Shown here piece after piece: positions 1-3,657 of a DNA stretch of 7,079 bases. Numbering within the stretch: position 1 is the stretch's first letter; the number at the start of each line of letters is the position of its first letter. The notes below the pieces were generated by a model. That model worked only from the letters and a program-made list of their open reading frames with translations. It had not been told where the DNA came from and ran no database searches. The DNA is from an uncultured Planctomycetaceae bacterium (GTDB lineage Bacteria > Planctomycetota > Planctomycetia > Pirellulales > Lacipirellulaceae): NCBI GenBank assembly GCA_937860165.1, contig CALMBE010000038.1, positions 1 through 7,079 of the forward strand, written 5' to 3'. The position numbers and the translations under genes are program-made.

Positions 1-511
1 GCCACAATTCGGTCAAGCGCAGCCGGGCCAGCCGCTACTAGGCCAGCCGCAACCGGAAAAAATCCAAGACCGTCTGCGTGGCGAAGTCGAGGAATTTCTG
101 CGGCAGATGCAGGGGGAACCTCCCCGCCGTCGATCCGAACCTCAGAAGCCGCAACAGAAACCCCGCACGTTGGTTGTCAAAGTACAGCCCGGTGAGCATG
201 TCGAGTCGTTAGGGCTCGAAGGCCGAACGCTGGAAAGCGTCGGGGAACATGTCAAAAAGCATGTTAGCACCTCCGAGATTGCCCAGCACGTCAAGAGGCT
301 CGGGGCCGAAGTTGGGCAAGCTGACGAGAAATTGGAAAGCCATCTTCATGAAAAATTCCAACATCGTTTAGGCGCTTTGGGACATCAAGAATTGCAGGCG
401 GTGGTTCGCAAGAAAACGGCTGCCTCCGATATCGCCGAAATGCTTCGCAGTCCCAAGGGGATGCGTCAGGCACTCATCGCCAGCGAAATTCTGAAGCGAC
501 CCGAGATTTGA
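1..511 (+). CDS. C-terminal part of an unrecognised hypothetical protein (5' end outside window)
   Basis: The frame is open from base 2 with no stop before the TGA at 509-511, so the gene begins upstream of the window. The ATG at 107 is probably an internal methionine: the residues before it (ending EKIQDRLRGEVEEFLRQ) read as normal protein and have no ribosome binding site. The visible ~169 residues start with a proline/glutamine-rich linker containing three GQP units. A short predicted helix follows, then a basic proline-rich stretch (PPRRRSEPQKPQQKPR). The rest is a largely helical, histidine-rich C-terminal region with phrases such as VGEHVKKHV and LESHLHEKFQHRL, and no cysteines. I do not recognise the family and assign no function. 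The end of the protein looks natural. The next gene follows after 43 bases on the same strand, so the two could be cotranscribed. Confidence 0.75.
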   Translation, partial: PQFGQAQPGQPLLGQPQPEKIQDRLRGEVEEFLRQMQGEPPRRRSEPQKPQQKPRTLVVKVQPGEHVESLGLEGRTLESVGEHVKKHVSTSEIAQHVKRLGAEVGQADEKLESHLHEKFQHRLGALGHQELQAVVRKKTAASDIAEMLRSPKGMRQALIASEILKRPEI

Positions 512-554
512 ATTCTGTTACTGCGAATGTCCACAATTGCCAGGGGGGTTTGCT

Positions 555-770
555 ATGCCACTTTATGAATTTGTTTGCCGAGATTGCCGCCGCGAGCAAG
601 AACTTCTTGTGCGTGGCGAGGAGCAGCCCGCCTGCGAATCGTGCGGTAGCCCGCGGCTCGACAAGCTCTTGAGTGTCCCGGTGGCGCGATCTGGGGAGCT
701 AGGTCGGGCTGAAGGAAAGAATCACCCCCCAGGGAGTTGCGGGGCTGGCTGCAGCTGTCATCCTGGCTGA
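555..770 (+). CDS. FmdB-family small zinc-ribbon protein
   Basis: This 71-residue protein opens with MPLYEFVCRDC, the typical start of the FmdB/CxxC regulatory zinc-ribbon family. Two CxxC knuckles (C8/C11 and C27/C30) would hold one zinc ion. The second half is a flexible tail ending in a cysteine-rich GSCGAGCSCHPG, and glycine/cysteine-rich tails are common in this family. I chose the ATG at 555 because a strong purine run (AGGGGGG, 542-548) lies just upstream and the family consensus begins exactly there. An in-frame TTG at 537 would only add MPGGFA. The family is widespread and usually annotated as a putative regulator, but its true function is not well established. It is probably cytoplasmic. 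It may share a transcript with the gene ending at 511. Confidence 0.85.
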   Translation: MPLYEFVCRDCRREQELLVRGEEQPACESCGSPRLDKLLSVPVARSGELGRAEGKNHPPGSCGAGCSCHPG

Positions 771-1097
771 AAGTGCAGCGGGGGGGCCGAATTGCCGGTA
801 GAATGGTTAGAATCGCGACTTTCCGTGCCTCTTATTCCGCCACCAGGTGCGGAAATTTGACACACTTTTCGCACCCTGATTATACTGCCTCTAGAGGAAG
901 TTTCTCCTGACCTGTTAGAGAATTGGGAGAAAGTGCTTGGTTTTTGCCAGGCGAAGCAGTGGAAGCTTTTCAGGTTTACGGAACAAGCTCAAGCGGATAG
1001 GTGCTAGGGTTGCACTTGTCGGCGCGAGTCGAGTAGTTGTCGGAAGCAATTGTCACTTGGATAGTGGCCAGGAGCTTTCGCATTGAGGAAGTAAGCA
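771..1097. other. Intergenic region between the zinc-ribbon gene and the coiled-coil gene
   Basis: I see no convincing coding frame in these 327 bases. The region holds a 6-bp hairpin with arms TTCCGC (835-840) and GCGGAA (849-854), followed by ATTT. It could be a weak terminator for the zinc-ribbon gene or a protein site abutting the promoter. Directly after it come a consensus-like promoter (857-886) and a perfect 10-bp palindrome, CCTCTAGAGG, at 888-897. The remaining ~200 bases would be an unusually long untranslated leader for the gene at 1098. I could not fold them into a recognised riboswitch. Confidence 0.6.
857..886 (+). promoter_or_regulatory. Sigma70-type promoter for the coiled-coil/membrane-protein pair
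   Basis: TTGACA at 857-862 is a perfect -35 hexamer. It is followed by an 18-base spacer and TATACT at 881-886, one mismatch from the consensus -10. The predicted start of transcription is near 893, in the middle of the palindrome CCTCTAGAGG (888-897). The leader to the ATG at 1098 would be about 205 bases. This is the best promoter match I found in the window. It is a sequence match only. Confidence 0.65.
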
Positions 1098-1937
1098 ATG
1101 AATTTCTTCGGCAAGATGATCACCGTCTTTATTTTGGTAATGTCGGTGTTCCTGATGGCATTCTCGCTGGCGGTCTATTCCACGCATCGGAATTGGAAGC
1201 AGGACTACGATGCGCTGAAGGTCCAACTCGATGAAGCGCGTAATCAAAACGAGCAGCTTGCCAGTCAGAAGAACAGCCTGGAAAGTCACTTGAAAGCCGA
1301 AAACGATATCGCTAGCCAAGAGGCCACCAAGCTGGCGACCGAACGTACGCAATTGCTTTCGCAGAACACGAAAATCCAGAGCGAGCTCGACCAGCTTCGC
1401 CAATTGGAGCGGACCAACACGGCAGCCGCAGCTTCGACACAAGCCAACAATGAAAAACTGGCTGCCGACGTGGACTCGCTCCGCGGCGAGGTTCGTGAGA
1501 ATCAAAAAGCTCGGGACGATGCCTTTGCGATTGCCGTCGACAAGACCGACAAGCTTCACCAGTCACAGGGCGATCTGACATCGCTCCGCGACCGAAATTC
1601 TCAGTTGGCTCAAGACCTGGGCAAGAAGAACGCCCTCCTGGACAACAACGGCATCGACCCGACTGCCGATCCGCAGTCGCTCGTGCCGCGCGTGCGTGGC
1701 TTAGTGAGCAAGACGCAACGTGCCTCGGGAACGCAACTCATCGAAATCACCGTGGGTGCCGACGATGGGCTCAAACCGGGGCATACGGTGGAAGTCTTCC
1801 GCGGGGACCGCTACCTCGGTCGGGCCGAGATTCTCAAGACCGATCCCGATCGGGCGGTGGGCCGGGTGTTGCGACAATTTCAGCAAGGGCAGATTCAGGA
1901 GGGCGACGATGTCGCAACCAGATTTAGAATCGGTTAG
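1098..1937 (+). CDS. Membrane-anchored coiled-coil protein with a C-terminal beta-type domain, function unknown
   Basis: The protein has 279 residues. Residues ~7-28 form one hydrophobic segment after a short N-terminus with a single lysine (MNFFGK), so it is most likely a signal anchor with the rest outside the cytoplasmic membrane. Residues ~33-190 are a long charged coiled coil rich in Q, E, K, A and L, with no proline until near residue 183. After a linker (GIDPTADPQSLVP) comes a ~75-residue domain containing ITVGADDGLKPGHTVEVF and YLGRAEI. This resembles the small beta domains seen in FlgT_C-like or MreC-like envelope proteins, but I cannot name the family with confidence. The start is supported by GAGGAA at 1085-1090, seven bases before the ATG. 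Its last 29 bases overlap the next gene, whose AGGAGG ribosome binding site lies inside this coding region. An envelope-structural role is inference. Confidence 0.85.
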   Translation: MNFFGKMITVFILVMSVFLMAFSLAVYSTHRNWKQDYDALKVQLDEARNQNEQLASQKNSLESHLKAENDIASQEATKLATERTQLLSQNTKIQSELDQLRQLERTNTAAAASTQANNEKLAADVDSLRGEVRENQKARDDAFAIAVDKTDKLHQSQGDLTSLRDRNSQLAQDLGKKNALLDNNGIDPTADPQSLVPRVRGLVSKTQRASGTQLIEITVGADDGLKPGHTVEVFRGDRYLGRAEILKTDPDRAVGRVLRQFQQGQIQEGDDVATRFRIG

Positions 1938-2133
1938 CATCCCGAGTGTTATCAACAAAAAGCCACGTTACGACGTGTACTTCGTGATGTTGGTGATTGC
2001 GCTGGTGGCACTCTTGATGGGCTGCGTTTTTCTCCTGTTGGAAATCTACGCCTACGGCGGACCGGGTGCCATCAAAGGGGCGCTGAGCGCGGTGGATTCT
2101 CCGCTGGGTAGTGGATCGCTCTCCTGGGTCTAG
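1909..2133 (+). CDS. Small single-span membrane protein, translationally coupled to the upstream gene
   Basis: The protein has 74 residues. It starts at the ATG at 1909, preceded at six bases by a perfect AGGAGG (1897-1902) that lies within the upstream coding region. The frame stays open further upstream (to a start codon at 1720), but that part is merely the overlapping gene read in another frame. A ~20-residue N-terminus containing KKPRYD is followed by a strongly hydrophobic segment (~residues 23-46, YFVMLVIALVALLMGCVFLL and onwards). A short glycine/serine-rich tail ends in GSGSLSWV. By the positive-inside rule, the basic residues before the span suggest N-in, C-out. The 29-base overlap suggests coupled translation and a shared role, perhaps a complex, with the coiled-coil membrane protein. 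I do not recognise the family. Confidence 0.8.
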   Translation: MSQPDLESVSIPSVINKKPRYDVYFVMLVIALVALLMGCVFLLLEIYAYGGPGAIKGALSAVDSPLGSGSLSWV

Positions 2134-2164
2134 CAGCGCGGTGTACGCCGCCCGCTGGAATTTT
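2134..2164 (+). terminator. Probable rho-independent terminator after the membrane-protein pair
   Basis: CAGCG-CGG (2134-2141) can pair with CCG and CGCTG (2148-2157) around a short loop, with a two-base CC bulge. TTTT at 2161-2164 follows. The T run is short and overlaps the last codon of the convergent ferritin gene. The position between two converging genes fits a terminator acting on the + strand. No T run lies on the other side, so it probably does not serve the ferritin transcript. Confidence 0.4.
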
Positions 2165-2672
2165 ACTTGGTCTCTGCTGGCTCGGCGACGCGCTGGCTTA
2201 ATTCACGATCCAGATCGAGCAGCGACGCCGGATCGTTCTTGACCATTTGAAACTTGTGGACAACTTCCCGAGCGGTTTTTTCTTCTTCGACCTGTTCGGT
2301 AATAAACCACTCGAGTTCCACCAAGGCCGCGAAGGCTTTTTCTTGGAAGGCCAACTCGTAGAGCTTGTCGATCTGCTCGGTGACTTTTTGCTCTTGGGCC
2401 AAGGCTTTTTCAAAGACTTCGACCACCGAGGAAAACTCGACCTCGGGCTGCGCGATTGGCTTGAGAATCACTTTGGCATAGCGGGCCAACAGGAAGTCTT
2501 GCAATTTGAGGGCGTGCGTGCGTTCTTCCTCGCTCTGGATTCGCATCCAGTGGGCGGCACCCGTGAATTGCTCGTGTTGGCACCACGCCGACATCGACAA
2601 GTAACCGTAAGAGGAATACAGCTCATTGTTGATCTGAGCATTGATGGCGTCTTGCATGACTTGAGTGAGCAT
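2163..2672 (-). CDS. ftnA: Bacterial non-heme ferritin (iron storage)
   Basis: This 169-residue protein is full length for the bacterial ferritin family, a four-helix bundle that forms a 24-subunit shell, oxidises Fe(II) and stores it as ferric mineral in the cytoplasm. With the start at 2672 (MLTQVMQDAINAQINNELYSS), the ferroxidase residues fall at the E. coli FtnA positions: E17, Y24, E50, H53, E94, Q127 and E130. No methionine haem ligand pattern of bacterioferritin is obvious. An in-frame ATG at 2720 would add 16 residues (MGYLSATYSLL...), which lie outside the family consensus, so I prefer 2672. Its ribosome binding site is weak: a GAGG about 12 bases upstream. A TACAAT-like -10 lies at 2728-2723 on the minus strand without a clear -35, and it would leave the upstream ATG barely inside the transcript. 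I saw no obvious Fur box. The gene stands alone, convergent with the membrane-protein pair. Confidence 0.95.
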   Translation of the reverse strand: MLTQVMQDAINAQINNELYSSYGYLSMSAWCQHEQFTGAAHWMRIQSEEERTHALKLQDFLLARYAKVILKPIAQPEVEFSSVVEVFEKALAQEQKVTEQIDKLYELAFQEKAFAALVELEWFITEQVEEEKTAREVVHKFQMVKNDPASLLDLDRELSQRVAEPAETK

Positions 2673-2766
2673 AGAAGTCTGAAACCTCAGGAGGGAGTAA
2701 GTGGCGGAAAGATATCCCATAAATTGTAAGTGGAAAGGAAGAATGCGGAAGGGGGAATCAAATAAG

Positions 2767-2812
2767 GCGAGCCGTAAGCGTCAGCGCCCGGAGTTTTAAG
2801 CGAGCCGTAAGC
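2767..2812. repeat. Direct repeat GCGAGCCGTAAGC, two copies
   Basis: The identical 13-base sequence GCGAGCCGTAAGC occurs at 2767-2779 and 2800-2812, with start points 33 bases apart. GTCAGCGCCCGGAGTTTTAA lies between them. I have the impression that similar GCGAGCCGT...AGCG strings recur in intergenic DNA of Pirellulales, which would make this a dispersed genomic repeat. That is memory and inference, not a search result. Confidence 0.6.
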
Positions 2813-2907
2813 AGACCACCCAAGCCGGGTGTGGTGCCCTCGCCCAGAGGAAAAATGTTAAATGTGTGATGTATGATTGATGATGTAAAAAAAGGGGAAT
2901 CTCTCCG

Positions 2908-2939
2908 TCATTCCCGCGAGGGCAGGCTCTTCGCGGGAA
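2908..2939. repeat. REP-like hairpin beginning GTCATTCCCGCG
   Basis: TTCCCGCGA (2911-2919) and TCGCGGGAA (2931-2939) form a perfect 9-bp stem with an 11-base loop. The outer sequence GTCATTCCCGCG matches, in inverse orientation, the right arm of the larger inverted repeat at 3320-3422. The two therefore look like members of one dispersed palindrome family. No T run follows, so it is a poor terminator. Confidence 0.55.
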
Positions 2940-3040
2940 AGACATTTCGGACCGTGGGACTGTGAATGACTAATGACTAACGCCTTACGCCTATCTGCCC
3001 CCGCACTCCGCACTCGATACATTTCTCACCGCGCATGAAA

Positions 3041-3077
3041 TGAGGCTCACCGGAAGCAACTCCGAATGTGAGCCTCA
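3041..3077 (-). terminator. Strong inverted repeat downstream of tRNA-Leu, possible terminator
   Basis: TGAGGCTCAC (3041-3050) and GTGAGCCTCA (3068-3077) are a perfect 10-bp inverted repeat. Inside the 17-base loop, CGGA (3051-3054) and TCCG (3061-3064) can extend the pairing. Read on the minus strand it lies about 75 bases beyond the tRNA 3' end and is followed only by TTTC. It could end the tRNA transcript, though the weak T run makes an unrelated repeat equally possible. Confidence 0.35.
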
Positions 3078-3079
3078 AT

Positions 3080-3109
3080 CTCAGTAACACTTGATAACTC
3101 AGTAACACT
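3080..3109. repeat. Direct repeat CTCAGTAACACT, two copies
   Basis: The 12-base sequence CTCAGTAACACT occurs at 3080-3091 and 3098-3109, 18 bases apart. The following bases are also similar (TGATAA against AGAAAA). It lies between the inverted repeat at 3041-3077 and the 3' end of tRNA-Leu. No function is evident. Confidence 0.6.
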
Positions 3110-3149
3110 AGAAAACCAAATTGCGGTAGGCAGTTTGCAACCTAGCCAG

Positions 3150-3233
3150 TGGGCCCGACTGGAGTCGAACCAGCACGCCCTTACGGGCACATGCCCCTCA
3201 AGCATGCGCGTCTGCCAATTTCGCCACGAGCCC
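3150..3233 (-). tRNA. tRNA-Leu (anticodon GAG)
   Basis: Read on the minus strand, the 84 bases fold as a class II tRNA. The 7-bp acceptor stem is GGGCTCG with CGGGCCC, including one U-G pair. The D-arm sequence TGGCGAAATTGGCAGACGCG is typical of bacterial tRNA-Leu. The anticodon stem is CATGC/GCATG with loop TTGAGGG, giving anticodon GAG, which reads CUC and CUU leucine codons. A long variable arm (GCCC GTAA GGGC) marks class II. The T arm is GCTGG-TTCGACT-CCAGT. The discriminator base is A, and CTGG follows, so the 3' CCA is not encoded and must be added by tRNA nucleotidyltransferase. The gene stands alone among repeats. I could not identify its promoter. A small perfect hairpin (CGCCGA/TCGGCG, 3239-3256) lies just upstream of its 5' end. 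Confidence 0.95.
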
Positions 3234-3319
3234 ATTCACGCCGATTTGAGTCGGCGAGTCCTCAAGTCTATCTACCCGAGAACGTACGGGAAAGGGGGGA
3301 AGCCGATCTCAGGCGCGCT

Positions 3320-3422
3320 CGTCATCCCCGCGCAGAGCTTGCCCCTCGCGGAGGCAGGGGCGGGGATCCAGTATTTTACCCGCTAACCTCCGCACTGGAT
3401 TCCCGCCTCCGCGGGAATGACG
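3320..3422. repeat. Inverted repeat of REP-like palindromes (GTCATcCCCGCG ... GGATTCCCGCC)
   Basis: The left arm (3320-3372) runs from CGTCATCCCCGCG to CGGGGATCCAGT. The right arm (3394-3422) runs from ACTGGATTCCCGCC to CGCGGGAATGACG. The outer ends are inverted copies with a few differences, so the whole element can fold back on itself, and each arm also contains its own GC-rich palindrome. This architecture is that of dispersed REP/MITE-like repeats found in many bacteria. The similar hairpin at 2908-2939 supports a repeat family. No transposase is nearby. Confidence 0.6.
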
Positions 3423-3473
3423 CTTAAGACAAGCCGAAAACAGATCAGCCCTGGTGAAAAGGGGAATAATCTG

Positions 3474-3501
3474 CCACGGACCACGGACCACGGACTACAG
3501 A
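3474..3501. repeat. Tandem heptamer array CCACGGA
   Basis: Three exact CCACGGA units (3474-3494) are followed by one diverged unit, CTACAGA (3495-3501), and then CCA. It is a short tandem repeat of period 7 in non-coding DNA, probably arising by slippage. It ends 35 bases before the probable gyrA -35 box. Confidence 0.75.
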
Positions 3502-3536
3502 CCATTTTGCCCTTCCACGCCGAGGTTTTCCGGGCG

Positions 3537-3565
3537 TTGTTGGGGGCCCTGAAAACTGGTAAAAT
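3537..3565 (+). promoter_or_regulatory. Probable gyrA promoter with extended -10
   Basis: TTGTTG at 3537-3542, a 17-base spacer, and TAAAAT at 3560-3565 make a fair sigma70-like promoter. TGG directly before TAAAAT gives the TGn extended -10 element. Transcription would begin near 3572, leaving an ~86-base leader. A ribosome binding site AAAGGA (3644-3649) sits eight bases before the GTG start of gyrA. Confidence 0.45.
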
Positions 3566-3657
3566 CCATGGTTTCTCCAGTCCGTCGTGCGCTGCACAGG
3601 CCTGCGGCTGATTTCTGCTTTTGGGTAGTGAAAAACTGCTGCGAAAGGACTCCCTAA

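Larger units (their letters stand above)
2673..3149. other. Repeat-rich non-coding gap between ferritin and tRNA-Leu
   Basis: No plausible protein gene is visible in these 477 bases. The stretch beside ferritin should hold its promoter. From ~2766 the sequence is a patchwork of short repeats. These are two GCGAGCCGTAAGC copies, an imperfect inverted repeat at 2815-2835 (ACCACCC against GGGTGTGGT), a 9-bp hairpin at 2911-2939, a 10-bp inverted repeat at 3041-3077 and two CTCAGTAACACT copies. This pattern suggests neutral, rapidly changing spacer DNA with dispersed genomic repeats. Confidence 0.6.
3234..3657. other. Repeat-rich non-coding gap between tRNA-Leu and gyrA
   Basis: These 424 bases show no convincing protein gene. 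They hold a 6-bp hairpin (3239-3256), a ~103-base inverted repeat (3320-3422), a tandem heptamer array (3474-3501) and the likely gyrA promoter (3537-3565). The last ~90 bases would be the gyrA leader. Confidence 0.6.

Noticed and set aside
1053..1559. Open frame of 168 codons on the minus strand
   Set aside because: It is antisense to the start of the coiled-coil gene, which has a good ribosome binding site, a membrane anchor and clear heptad character.
2247..2729. Open frame of 160 codons on the plus strand
   Set aside because: It is antisense to ferritin, whose ferroxidase residues are fully conserved. The phenylalanine-rich product is the mirror of Glu/Lys codons.
3150..3233. tRNA-Leu as an integration site for a mobile element
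   Set aside because: I found no second copy of the tRNA 3' end in the window and no integrase. The flanking repeats do not match the tRNA.
3047..3235. Short open frame on the minus strand
   Set aside because: It covers tRNA-Leu in the same strand. Phrases like GSWRNWQTRMLEGHVPVRACWFDSS are the usual mistranslation of a tRNA gene.
3149..3427. Short plus-strand frames across the tRNA complement and the inverted repeat
   Set aside because: TGVEPARPY and LDSRLRGNDA are familiar spurious translations of an antisense tRNA and of REP-like repeats.
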